64,000 bases of DNA from a virus, in the IMG/VR virus record IMGVR_UViG_3300020198_000887, positions 62,001 through 126,000 of that record; one strand, given 5' to 3'. Every line of letters starts with the position of its first letter. The first letter of the stretch is position 1. Below the pieces are notes generated by a model. It saw only the letters and a program-made list of their open reading frames with translations. It was not told the DNA's origin and made no database searches. Positions 17,437-27,302 of the stretch are shown here, in pieces. The position numbers were made by a program, and so were the translations under genes.

Positions 17437-20400
17437 TTATCCTCCGTTATGTATTACTTTAAGCAATGCAGTTTGTGCTGTTATTTCAAATGCTAGGCGT
17501 TGTGCCTGGCCACCAAACGTAAACTTAGCACGCAATGTCCTAATCACATGTCCATCTGGCATGGTAATGTTGCATTGTGTATTATTTTTTCTGACTATAG
17601 TCTGATTAGTAAGTGGTCCATACTGAATATTACTAACACTAATTACTACTCCCGAACTATCACACATTTGAGAATACAATACTTCTAATTTATAATACGG
17701 TATTTTATTATCACTAATTTCTGGTGCTTTGGATATAACAGTAATACCATTAACCACAGCATTTACTGGCAAGTCGATGTTTACTAGCTCATTATCACGA
17801 ACTTCCATTGATACGGTAACCATTGTGTTGGCAAATGTAATATTGCGTGGATTGGTACGGAATCCTGCAACTGTACCCGCAAGACCCATATATCCAGACA
17901 TAAATGCATCGTTATCGTTATTTGCGTTACTTTCCGTATAGTGTGGAATCAGTGAAATCCCATTAATGAACGATTGTAGTTTGCCGGAATTGATAGTGGC
18001 AGACGAAAAGGTCTTGGCCCCAGCAATCAACGTTTTAACTTCTGGCAACGCAGTTGGGGTGGTTGTATTACCAACCAATGCTGTTTGGGCTTTAAACTTT
18101 GCATTAATAGGATACACCGTAGACACTGGTATTGTGCAATTTTCATCAGTATACAACTTAACAGCAAACAGCTGGTCTTCTGTAGTATTATAATCACCAA
18201 CCGTTGGTATTTGGACGTTTGCAACATTTGACATTACGGGTGCGATTCCACGTGTTAATCCACCAAACCGTGGGAACGTTTGGTTATCATATATCACTTT
18301 CCAATATACATCAGAATTAGTGGCAACTGCGGCATTGAATGATAATGTTTCACCGGCGGCGATTGCCAACGGCTTTTTCGAGCTGTCATTTATAACAATG
18401 GTATCACTAGTACATAACAACGGACCGGTCACTGATTCAGTGTGTAATTCTACATACACGGTCTCCTGGCCTTCTGTTATTAAATCCACCGTAACTAACG
18501 CAGTCCATACCATCGGACTACCAGTTACTACAAACGAACCATTATCATTAAATCCTTGTCCGGAAACCGCCAACCAATCCCCGGTGTCTGACCCTGTAGT
18601 GTATATAAATTTAGGATATACTAATGTTCCTTGTTTAAAATACTGGTTCGTAAAAGTAAATGTTACTAGATCACCCTCATTAACAACAAGTGGGGTGATC
18701 GTTAGCGTCCCACTTGGGTCAAACAATGACGTATCATTGATAGTAATTGTATTACTTGTTGCCACTGTTACCCCAGCAGTATCTTTAAACACCCACGCGA
18801 ACGTCTGACTCCCTTCTGTTGCATGATCTGCAACCACTGTATGCTTCCATGTAATAGTTGGCTGGGTAACCGTGAATGTGCCAGCTATGGCAGGAGCAGT
18901 TCCATCTGGGGATAAATCGTTATCCCCGGCTGTTCCACTATGAAAAGCAGTCAATACAGTACCAACTACAATATTTGCAACTTGAATTGTTGTTGTTATT
19001 AAGCTGCCCTCCGACGGCTTTGATGGTGAAATAGTTACTGCATAAGAAGGGGCCTTAGAGGTATCCTCTATGGTAAATGTCGAACTTCTTCGTAGTACAG
19101 GTCCACCAAGAACATCCATAACTTCAATGAATGCAGTTTCATATCCTTCTGTTTTGAGGTCTGGTGATACCTCAAATTGCCAAGTCATTGCACTTCCACT
19201 TGTTGAAAATGAGTAGATATTACCAGTTTTAGTGAGTGATGGACCTGATAATAAAGCATAATCAGTCCCATATGTCGCAGACCCACCAAATGAAAGATAC
19301 ATTGTTGAGTTTGATGCCACATTTGCAACATTTAATGTAACAGAAAATGTTTTATTTGTGGTTTCATTTATATTTCCCGATGCAGGTGAAATAGTCATCC
19401 CATATGATGGATTTTGCGAAGTGTCTAAAATTAAAATACCCTGACTTGTTTGAACTACCGGACCAGTTTTTGACCCAGTTCTAAGCTGCACCTCAAATGT
19501 TTCACCACCCTCGGTTTTATTATCAGTTAATGCAGTAATCGAAAAATTTCCTGCACCGGAACTATCAAGTATCAATTCTGCGCTTCTTTTATTCAAATCA
19601 AACTCATCCAACCCTGCCGCATCTGGAATAACCCAAAAAAGTACGGTATTTTTTGGAACATTCACTGTAGTAACAGTGAATTCAACCCCCGTTGTTCCTT
19701 CACCAATCATAGTAGCAGACTGCGCTAGGTTATAAACTTTCTGTGTTTGAGAATCATCTTTTATGATAACGCCGCTGCTTGTTTGTCTGATTGTACCATC
19801 ATACCCACCTGTTCTAACTTGCAATTCAAATGACATATCACCTTCAGTAATAACATCTGCGTTAGCAGTTAACGTTACCTTACCAACATTGTTTGTAACT
19901 GTAAATGTGCCACGAACTTTGCTTTCAACAAAATCATCCGCCGTTAATTTATCATTTGATAACGTCCAATATAAAAGTGCATTATTGGGTAAATTTGTAG
20001 TATAAATTGTAAAAGTAACCCCTTTTCCACCCTCGTTTATTTGCGATTGACTAACATCAATCGTAATAGTTGGTTCTACAAATGTATCTGTTATTGTTGT
20101 AACTTCACTCGTTTGAACAATCAGTCCAGCAAACCCACCAGTACGTAGTTGAATAGCAAATGATTCGGTATTTTCTGGAACACCATCTGCAGCGGCGGTT
20201 CTCACAATACTCGCTTTTCCAGTCGTATCGACATTAACAGTGCCGGATAATTTATTATCACTAAAATCAGTTGGTTGAATAACTCCAACTGGGGTTGTCG
20301 TCCAGTATAATGTTTCACTCGGTGAAACATTTGTTGTGGAAACTGTAAATGTTACAGTATTATTAGCTCCAGTTTCACCAATAGTTGATTTATCCCGAAT

Positions 20401-23400
20401 AATATTATAAGTTTTAACTGTTGGGATGGTTGGGGTTAATGATAGATCATTAATTTCTATTTCAGGACTGGTTCTTAATAACGTACTAGTTGGACCTGCA
20501 TCAGATCGTAATTCAATACAAAATTTTTCAGTACCTTCGGATTTATAGTCAACACTCATCACACGGGTAACCGTTGCGGTTCCATCAGATTTTATTAAAA
20601 ATGTGCCAGCATCTAAGCTATCACTAAAATCAGCTGCTACAACAGAACCTACCGTAGATTTGGTAGTCCAATACAATCGTGTATTAACTGGTATGCCTTG
20701 TGTATATACTGTGAAAATTACCCCAGATGGACCTAGAGTAGTCGGCCCTTCATATACAAGTCCGGTGTCCGCTGTAATAATATATTGTGATGGGGTTGTA
20801 GTTGATGTATCATTTATCAATATACCTGGGGCACTCGTCGCCAATAGCGACCCTGCCCCATTTCTAATTTCCACTTCAAACGATTCACCACCGGTTTCGG
20901 TTAAACTATCTGCTTTTGCAGTTATAGTAAACGATCCAGCCCCATTTGTGATTGTAACTGGCCCTGATAAGGTATTAGATGTAAAATCATTAGCGGTAAT
21001 ATTCGTACCAACTAATGTCCAATATAACGTGCCATTAACCATAGTTGTTGTAGTCACAGAAAATAATACACTAGCCCCTGCACCACTCTCATTGATGGCA
21101 GTAACCCCCAACGAGGAGACCGTTGTATTCGCAGCAACTATTGCATCAGTTATACTTGTCATTTGGCTAGTATAAACTGCTGACCCATTTTGAGTTGTTT
21201 TCAACTGAATTGCAAATGATTCAGCTGTTTCTGATGTCAAATCTATAGCTGCCGTCCGAATGATAGGTTCCGATGATTGATTGTTATAAATAACAACGGT
21301 ACCAGACAAGGTATTGTCACTAAAATCTGCTGCAGTCAATTGTGATGTTGACGCAAGAGTAGACCAATATAAAATAGTACCATCGGGGATCCCAGTTGTA
21401 TATACATCAAATGTTACGCCTTGTCCTTCTGCAATCGATGAGGTATTTCTTTCAAGTAAATACGATACGACAACTGGGGTGGTGGATAAGTCACTAATTA
21501 CAACCGCACTGCTTGTCTGTACCACGGGTCCAGCAATACTCCCAGTTCTTAACTCTATGCAGAATGTTTCTTCACCTTCAGTATACTTGTCAGGATTGGC
21601 AATTCGAATAATAGATGCAGAATTATTTTTGATTGTCACTTGCCCACTTGCCAAATAGTCAGAGAAATCAGAGCTACTTACATCCCCAGATTTCGGCAAT
21701 GTGGTCCAATACAATGTTGCCCCATTTGGAACGTTTTCAGTTATTATATTAAATGTTACACCAGTACTTCCTTCACCAATCTTGCCAATATTTTGTATAA
21801 TATTATAAGTTGGGGTTAATGGATTTGTAGTGAATGAAGTATCCTTAATTATTATACCAGCACTTGAAGTTTTTATCGGGCCAGTTATTGACCCTGTTCT
21901 GATTTGAACTTCAAACGACTCATCCCCCTCGGTTGTGATGTCCGCCCTTGCTATACGGGTAAAAGTACCAGTGTTATTTGTAATAATTACTGTACCACTA
22001 TTCAAGTTATCAGTAAAATCATTAGCAGATACATTTGCACCTGATACTGTCCAATACAAGGTAGAATCAGCAATATTCACTGTATTAACAGTAAAAGTAA
22101 CTTCTGTGGTCCCATCTTCATTGATTGTGGTTTTATTTGGTGTTACTGTATACGATGAAAGTGCATCAGTTATACTTGTCAATTCACTTGTTGCAACAAT
22201 GCTACCAGTTATACTATTAGTTCGTAGTTGTATGGCAAACAATTCTGCACCCTCGGGAGATAAATCCGACACGGCTTCCCTAGTGATTATTCCACTATTA
22301 TTATTAATTTCAACTGTACCAGATAATGTGTTATCACTAAAATCTGCTTCAGTAATCCCAGCACTTACACTGGTTGTCCAATATAATGTGGTTGGACTCG
22401 GTAATCCGGTAGTAGTTATTGTAAATACTGCACGGCCACCTTCAACAATAGCCGGTGCATTTCTTGTAATAACATATGGCGATGCACCAGCCAGATCATT
22501 TATTTTTACACTTGCGCTAGTTGCTTTAATTGGACCAGAAATAGAATCTGTCCTAATTTGTATTTCAAATACTTCCGTACCTTCTACAAGGAGATCAGCC
22601 TTTGCAATACGTGAAATTGTCCCAACATTGTTACTAATTACGACAACCCCACTTAAAGATTCATCTACAAAGTCATTTGCGGTTATCCCATTACCAGAGG
22701 TTGTCCAATATAATACAGTATTACCAGGTACATTCACTGTGTTGACAGTAAAAACAACTTGGGTTTGGCCTTCTATTATCGAATTACTAGCTGGTGTTAC
22801 CGAATATGATCTAGCAATATCTTGTATATCTGTAATTTCACTTTGTGCAACAATTGACCCGGTAGTTGAAAATGTTCTTATTTGAATAGCGAATGATTCA
22901 GTGTTTTCAACAGCTAAGTCATCTTTTGCTATTCTAGTAATAGTACCGCTTCCATTGTTGATAATAACGGTACCAGTATAGGTTTCATCACTAAAATCTG
23001 CCGGGGTTAACCCAGTACTCGTGCTTGTTGACCAGTATAATATAGTACCAGAGGGAACATTGGTTGTGGTAACCGTAAACACTACGCCAACCCCACCTTC
23101 GGTAATTGCGGTTGTGTTTCTAGTCACAGTATAGGTAGGCACAACAGCAGGAATTACTGGCGCAACAGTCACAGTGCCACCAGTAAATGTGCTAATTGCA
23201 GCTGGTCTTGCAACAGTTACATTATGCCCAGATGCCCGGCAAATCTTCATCGAACTCAACAAATTCCCATCGATGTTTGGATCACCACTACCATCTGCGA
23301 TGTCAGAAAATTCAATTGTAAATATAACTTGTGCAGAAGTTGTTCCTAATTTTGCATAAACAGCATATCTGTTAAGCTCAAATGATGGGGTAGAATCATA

Positions 23401-24054
23401 TTTTTCATATACTAATTTATTAGTTTGTGTTAAATTAGCATATCCAACTGATGTGGTAGTTGAATAATTTATATTTCTAGTTTGAAGCCTGCTAAATGAT
23501 ATGACACCAATCCCATCTAACAAATTTGTCCAAGAAGTATTTTTAGTGGTAGATGACCCACCAGTCCGCGATGCCGAAAATTCAAACGAGCTACCAGCAT
23601 TGAAATACCACCTGGCAGCATTTTGGTTTTCAAAATTCACAGTAATTGAATGAGTTAATGTATTATTCCATGCTGACGTTCTGGAAGCCGACACCAATGG
23701 TTCACGTGTTGATTGACTTAATGGTGCATCTAATGCCCTATCTCGGTGAATCAATTCAGCCATTGTTAAATATGAATTAGTTGTTGCTGCCGTAATTGAT
23801 GTATTTTTATACACCGTTGGAATATTCCCAGATTCATCAATCCCGGTCTGATGTTGGCGGACACGAAGCATATCTGAACGCAATACATTCCACTGATCAG
23901 CGGAAATCAATGGTTTTGTGCTTTCATTTATCTGTGAACTGTATACAGTTTGCCCATATCCATAATCATCCGCCCCAACCCCTAATACGTGTGCAACTTT
24001 TGATTGAATTAAGTTATATTCAGTTATAATAACTGGAGTTTTTTGTGTGGCCAT
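17437..24054 (-). CDS. Giant Calx-beta repeat adhesin (2205 aa)
   Basis: Paralogue of the 2568-aa protein. Residues 1 to about 290 form the shared N-terminal module (ITEYNLIQSKVAHVLG, DDYGYGQTVYSSQI, FNAGSSFEFSASRTGG). About 14 Calx-beta-like domains follow (about 300-1890), very regular in the first eleven: EG...VTFTV.T.NVP..T.LYWTT, DFSD..LSGTV.I.NN, TEG.ESFEVQIRTGS, DTS. Residues about 1890-2205 are a different C-terminal domain without the glycine-rich tip (VKTLIAGAKTFSSATINSGK...). It is probably a long, calcium-stabilised fibre with its own receptor-binding end. Ribosome site GAGGAG lies 6 bases from the ATG. No late promoter is seen in the 23-base gap upstream. Confidence 0.8.
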   Translation of the reverse strand: MATQKTPVIITEYNLIQSKVAHVLGVGADDYGYGQTVYSSQINESTKPLISADQWNVLRSDMLRVRQHQTGIDESGNIPTVYKNTSITAATTNSYLTMAELIHRDRALDAPLSQSTREPLVSASRTSAWNNTLTHSITVNFENQNAARWYFNAGSSFEFSASRTGGSSTTKNTSWTNLLDGIGVISFSRLQTRNINYSTTTSVGYANLTQTNKLVYEKYDSTPSFELNRYAVYAKLGTTSAQVIFTIEFSDIADGSGDPNIDGNLLSSMKICRASGHNVTVARPAAISTFTGGTVTVAPVIPAVVPTYTVTRNTTAITEGGVGVVFTVTTTNVPSGTILYWSTSTSTGLTPADFSDETYTGTVIINNGSGTITRIAKDDLAVENTESFAIQIRTFSTTGSIVAQSEITDIQDIARSYSVTPASNSIIEGQTQVVFTVNTVNVPGNTVLYWTTSGNGITANDFVDESLSGVVVISNNVGTISRIAKADLLVEGTEVFEIQIRTDSISGPIKATSASVKINDLAGASPYVITRNAPAIVEGGRAVFTITTTGLPSPTTLYWTTSVSAGITEADFSDNTLSGTVEINNNSGIITREAVSDLSPEGAELFAIQLRTNSITGSIVATSELTSITDALSSYTVTPNKTTINEDGTTEVTFTVNTVNIADSTLYWTVSGANVSANDFTDNLNSGTVIITNNTGTFTRIARADITTEGDESFEVQIRTGSITGPIKTSSAGIIIKDTSFTTNPLTPTYNIIQNIGKIGEGSTGVTFNIITENVPNGATLYWTTLPKSGDVSSSDFSDYLASGQVTIKNNSASIIRIANPDKYTEGEETFCIELRTGSIAGPVVQTSSAVVISDLSTTPVVVSYLLERNTSSIAEGQGVTFDVYTTGIPDGTILYWSTLASTSQLTAADFSDNTLSGTVVIYNNQSSEPIIRTAAIDLTSETAESFAIQLKTTQNGSAVYTSQMTSITDAIVAANTTVSSLGVTAINESGAGASVLFSVTTTTMVNGTLYWTLVGTNITANDFTSNTLSGPVTITNGAGSFTITAKADSLTETGGESFEVEIRNGAGSLLATSAPGILINDTSTTTPSQYIITADTGLVYEGPTTLGPSGVIFTVYTQGIPVNTRLYWTTKSTVGSVVAADFSDSLDAGTFLIKSDGTATVTRVMSVDYKSEGTEKFCIELRSDAGPTSTLLRTSPEIEINDLSLTPTIPTVKTYNIIRDKSTIGETGANNTVTFTVSTTNVSPSETLYWTTTPVGVIQPTDFSDNKLSGTVNVDTTGKASIVRTAAADGVPENTESFAIQLRTGGFAGLIVQTSEVTTITDTFVEPTITIDVSQSQINEGGKGVTFTIYTTNLPNNALLYWTLSNDKLTADDFVESKVRGTFTVTNNVGKVTLTANADVITEGDMSFELQVRTGGYDGTIRQTSSGVIIKDDSQTQKVYNLAQSATMIGEGTTGVEFTVTTVNVPKNTVLFWVIPDAAGLDEFDLNKRSAELILDSSGAGNFSITALTDNKTEGGETFEVQLRTGSKTGPVVQTSQGILILDTSQNPSYGMTISPASGNINETTNKTFSVTLNVANVASNSTMYLSFGGSATYGTDYALLSGPSLTKTGNIYSFSTSGSAMTWQFEVSPDLKTEGYETAFIEVMDVLGGPVLRRSSTFTIEDTSKAPSYAVTISPSKPSEGSLITTTIQVANIVVGTVLTAFHSGTAGDNDLSPDGTAPAIAGTFTVTQPTITWKHTVVADHATEGSQTFAWVFKDTAGVTVATSNTITINDTSLFDPSGTLTITPLVVNEGDLVTFTFTNQYFKQGTLVYPKFIYTTGSDTGDWLAVSGQGFNDNGSFVVTGSPMVWTALVTVDLITEGQETVYVELHTESVTGPLLCTSDTIVINDSSKKPLAIAAGETLSFNAAVATNSDVYWKVIYDNQTFPRFGGLTRGIAPVMSNVANVQIPTVGDYNTTEDQLFAVKLYTDENCTIPVSTVYPINAKFKAQTALVGNTTTPTALPEVKTLIAGAKTFSSATINSGKLQSFINGISLIPHYTESNANNDNDAFMSGYMGLAGTVAGFRTNPRNITFANTMVTVSMEVRDNELVNIDLPVNAVVNGITVISKAPEISDNKIPYYKLEVLYSQMCDSSGVVISVSNIQYGPLTNQTIVRKNNTQCNITMPDGHVIRTLRAKFTFGGQAQRLAFEITAQTALLKVIHNGG
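18385..23157 (-). repeat. Array of about 14 Calx-beta coding repeats
   Basis: Tandem domains of about 330 bases in the 2205-aa gene. The LYWTT core, the NN...TRIA segment and the ESFEVQIRTGS segment recur in most copies. They are more alike than in the neighbouring 2568-aa gene, which suggests more recent expansion or exchange among copies. Boundaries are approximate. Confidence 0.7.
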
Positions 24055-24077
24055 GTGGCTCCTCTATGTTTAAAATA

Positions 24078-25607
24078 TTATAAAATTACAGCTTCAACAA
24101 TTTTAACGTCGTCGGTTGTATTAGATTCTAATGCAATAGCAAAAACATTTTCCAGTAATCCTGCCACACAAGCTACACCGCCATTAGCGGCAACTAATCG
24201 GTCGCCTTTTGAAACTTTGCCAGCAACTTTTACGGGAACACGACCTTTCAAGGCAATATATATTCCGCCTTCTAATTCACTATTCATCATGTATGCTGGA
24301 TTTTTGGACACAGTTCCCAATGCTCTTGCCCCAAGAACGCCAGCGGTCACTTCCCGGTCACCCCCCACCATAACTACAGTACCAACATCATAATCTTCAT
24401 CTGCTAAGTATTTTTCGGCCAAGTCAGCATAATATGCAGTGGTTGCTGTACCAACAAAATAATTTGCCAGAATGGAACCAGCAGTAACATTTATCCCATT
24501 TATTGATTGGTCAGCACTTGTTCTGGCAACTATGGTACCTGATGAAACTGTTGAACTCGCAGTTTTATATGTCCCACCGACATTTAAAGAATCTGCTTGT
24601 GTTGCAGTACCTGAAAATACATTTGCAAACACCGTACTAAACTTAGATGTGATTGACCCGATATTTGATATAAGATTTTCACCGGCCAATATATCAGACC
24701 CTTTCAACTTGAATGGTGTTTTTGTTATATTGTTAACCGTTGTACTAAAAATAATGGTGTCGCCATTTGTATTAACAATTGTTGGGATTGATTGATTTTG
24801 TGGATCATTAAATACCTTCAATTTAGCAACTGGATTTCCAACTGTATAACCAACATCTGCAAAATTAACTACTGCAGTAAATGTAGCATGATTTGCTCGT
24901 ATAAACTCAGCGGCATCATATCGTACATCAGAAATGTTTAATGAATCCGCTGATGCAGAAGTTCCAAATAATCGAAATTTTGCTACCCCTCCGGCAGCAT
25001 CAGTTACACCATTTACATCAGTGTTTATAAGCGTAATACCAGAATGGACTGTCGTGAACCCAGAAATAGCAGTGGATGCATCTAAATCGAATGCCCCCCG
25101 TTTATTAATTATAAAAACAGTGGTTCCATCAACAACCGCTTCAATAATTGTATGATTTTCACCACCTGTTGCAGAAGTTGCTTTAACTGTTCTAGTTCTC
25201 ATCTCGGTGATATTGTTCCCAGATGACTGTGGGCCAACTAACACGAATTGAGATCCATTCCACGCATTAAGTTGTTGATTTGATGTGTCCCACCAAAAAT
25301 CACCCTCTGTTAATCCGGTTGGCTGTGTTGATCCAACTTCTGCACCACCGGTGGTTCTCCATTTCAAACTATCATAAAATTTTAACTTTTTAGTGCCACT
25401 ATCAAACCAAATTTGCCCGCTTATTGCCCGCGATGGCGGGGTTACATTGGCAAAATTTTCTAATAAAAATACAATATTCTCGTTTTGAGCCTCACCGTAT
25501 CCAGCATAGTTTTTACCAATTAGTTTAATATCCAGTGTTGTATCAATTGTTCCATCAGCTACTACGGTTACTTGATTTCCATTATATTTGTTGATGATAT
25601 ATGCCAT
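24078..25607 (-). CDS. Tail fibre protein with shared N-terminal anchor and C-terminal maturation-like domain (509 aa)
   Basis: Residues 1-110 are an anchor domain also found in the next two fibre proteins (IGKNYAGYGEAQNEN, LLENFANVTPP, SGQIWFDSGTKKLKFYD). The middle is beta-rich with repeated VxxTATTA/ADSLN segments typical of fibre shafts. Residues about 395-500 carry YYADLAEKYLADEDYDVGTV followed by a GGDREVTAG... block, a pattern common at the end of phage fibre and spike proteins, where it aids trimerisation or is trimmed. GAGGAA ribosome site; late-promoter-like box at 25632-25639. Likely a structural fibre in the baseplate-fibre network. Confidence 0.78.
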   Translation of the reverse strand: MAYIINKYNGNQVTVVADGTIDTTLDIKLIGKNYAGYGEAQNENIVFLLENFANVTPPSRAISGQIWFDSGTKKLKFYDSLKWRTTGGAEVGSTQPTGLTEGDFWWDTSNQQLNAWNGSQFVLVGPQSSGNNITEMRTRTVKATSATGGENHTIIEAVVDGTTVFIINKRGAFDLDASTAISGFTTVHSGITLINTDVNGVTDAAGGVAKFRLFGTSASADSLNISDVRYDAAEFIRANHATFTAVVNFADVGYTVGNPVAKLKVFNDPQNQSIPTIVNTNGDTIIFSTTVNNITKTPFKLKGSDILAGENLISNIGSITSKFSTVFANVFSGTATQADSLNVGGTYKTASSTVSSGTIVARTSADQSINGINVTAGSILANYFVGTATTAYYADLAEKYLADEDYDVGTVVMVGGDREVTAGVLGARALGTVSKNPAYMMNSELEGGIYIALKGRVPVKVAGKVSKGDRLVAANGGVACVAGLLENVFAIALESNTTDDVKIVEAVIL

Positions 25608-25631
25608 CTGATTATTTCCTCATTCTTTGTA

Positions 25632-25639
25632 TATTTATG
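25632..25639 (-). promoter_or_regulatory. T4-type late promoter box (CATAAATA)
   Basis: CATAAATA on the minus strand, one change from the T4 late consensus TATAAATA, followed by TACA. It lies 25 bases before the ATG of the 509-aa fibre gene, close to the spacing of the other boxes listed here. Expected to be read by polymerase carrying gp55. Confidence 0.6.
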
Positions 25640-25649
25640 TGGTTATATA

Positions 25650-27302
25650 TTATATGTTAGTTTGCCAAACCCATACATTAGTAATTGATAATTCATATTC
25701 CTTTATTACACCAGTATCAATGCATAATATTCTACAAATTGCACCAGATTGATGTTCTGTCGGTGGATATATTTTATTAATATACACACTAGCAATCTGC
25801 TCATTACTTAAAATTCCGTTATTTATTGTTAATCCCAACGGAGCCACTTTAACTGCTGTTGTCAATGTCACTAAGTTAACAGCATCAGTTTCATTAGTAG
25901 GTGATGCAACATTTATTAGTTTTTTATTACTAACATTAACCGACCCATTACCCTTTGGTAATAATATTATATCGCCATGTTGTATTATTGGGTTTACGTA
26001 ACTTATTGTATCTGAATTAATATTCACATAATCTACTTGCAATGATGTCAATTGGCCAATACTAGTCAACCCGGGTGCACTAGTTACTGTAATTCCCAAT
26101 GATGACAAACTTAATACATCTTGCGTTCCTATCTTGTATGATTTTCCACTTATCAACGCCATATTATCAGACGACGTCCATGCTGCAGTTTCACCAACCC
26201 AATTAAATGTCTTGTCAGTGGTCCCCTTGACAGTAATACCACCACCATCTGCAGTTAAATCAGTTGGGTTATCAACTTTGCCTAATTCAATGTTTCTATC
26301 AACTATATCAATAACGGTAGATTTAACCGTAGTTAATTCACCCTTTACGGTCAAACTTCCCTGAATTATTGCGTCTCCAGTAACATCCAACGTAGCATTT
26401 GGGGTATTTGTGAATATACCAACCCGTTGATGCAATGCATTAATATGCACCCCGGGTAATAATTGATTATTATGCCGTATATTAAATTGAATATCTTGGT
26501 CTGCCACATTTGAATTTAATTCAAACTTTAAATTACTAACTTTAATTTCGTTATTGCTAGCCGGGCCAAGTACTAATGGCGTTGAATTTATGACAGATAT
26601 TGTACCAACCGTATCAGTATCGGTGTTCGTTTTCATAAAATTTTCGGCATTATATGATGTTCCAATTGAATCTAATAGTGCTGCGGAGGTTTCAACCGGT
26701 GCTTTGAATTTTATACCAGACAAACTTCCGGAATTAAATCCAATATCTATCAATGTTCCATTATAACCAGGAATGGTCTTGGCTAATGTAAATGCAGCAC
26801 TACTAAAAATTCCCAATAATATTTTAGATACATATAATAATACTAATGTATGTTTTATTTGATGTACATCATATACTTCAGTTATAATAAATCCACTTAC
26901 ACCCTGTTGTGCAGTATATGCTGGCCCAGCCAATGATAACCCAAATCCATCGTGAAAATACATTTGTCGGCGAGTGGTATCTATCCATAAATCACCCTGT
27001 GTTAATGTGCTTGGGGCTGAACTTGCAACTACTGTTCCACTTGTTGCATTAAATCCAATACCATTGTATACTTTTAACCGTTCATCAGATGTATCAAACC
27101 ACAGCTGGCCTGCAATTGGCCTTGGTGGTGGTGTAGTATTTGCAAAATTTTCCAACAAATACACCATATTCTCATTAAACAGTTCACCATATGTACTAGT
27201 ATTTTTACCGATCAACGTTAAATCACTAGCAGTTTGGTCAATAGTTCCATCTAAGATATCAGTTAATTTTGACCCATCAGTTTTGTTTATTGTGTAACTC
27301 AT
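25650..27302 (-). CDS. Tail fibre protein with shared N-terminal anchor (550 aa)
   Basis: Residues 1-110 repeat the anchor domain (IGKNTSTYGELFNENMVYLL, FANTTPPPRPIAGQLWFDTS). The middle has the shaft-like segment PNATLDVTGDAIIQGSLTVKG and a run of short beta repeats. The C-terminal end (about 500-550) is a small beta domain with Trp residues. No collar or peptidase-like domain is seen. The ATG overlaps the stop of the upstream 707-aa gene as TAATG, so the two are translated together. A fibre of the same type as its neighbours but with a different end. Confidence 0.75.
   Translation of the reverse strand: MSYTINKTDGSKLTDILDGTIDQTASDLTLIGKNTSTYGELFNENMVYLLENFANTTPPPRPIAGQLWFDTSDERLKVYNGIGFNATSGTVVASSAPSTLTQGDLWIDTTRRQMYFHDGFGLSLAGPAYTAQQGVSGFIITEVYDVHQIKHTLVLLYVSKILLGIFSSAAFTLAKTIPGYNGTLIDIGFNSGSLSGIKFKAPVETSAALLDSIGTSYNAENFMKTNTDTDTVGTISVINSTPLVLGPASNNEIKVSNLKFELNSNVADQDIQFNIRHNNQLLPGVHINALHQRVGIFTNTPNATLDVTGDAIIQGSLTVKGELTTVKSTVIDIVDRNIELGKVDNPTDLTADGGGITVKGTTDKTFNWVGETAAWTSSDNMALISGKSYKIGTQDVLSLSSLGITVTSAPGLTSIGQLTSLQVDYVNINSDTISYVNPIIQHGDIILLPKGNGSVNVSNKKLINVASPTNETDAVNLVTLTTAVKVAPLGLTINNGILSNEQIASVYINKIYPPTEHQSGAICRILCIDTGVIKEYELSITNVWVWQTNI

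Noticed and set aside
21935-22885. 316-codon plus-strand open frame inside the 2205-aa gene
   Set aside because: It is antisense to a clear Calx-beta array, has no ribosome site, and its Val/Leu/Pro-rich sequence is a shadow of the repeats' codon usage. The same applies to 12582-13301 and 20603-21175.
9337-23157. CRISPR array or DNA satellite
   Set aside because: The periodicity of about 300 bases reflects protein domains; no short identical direct repeats with unique spacers are seen.
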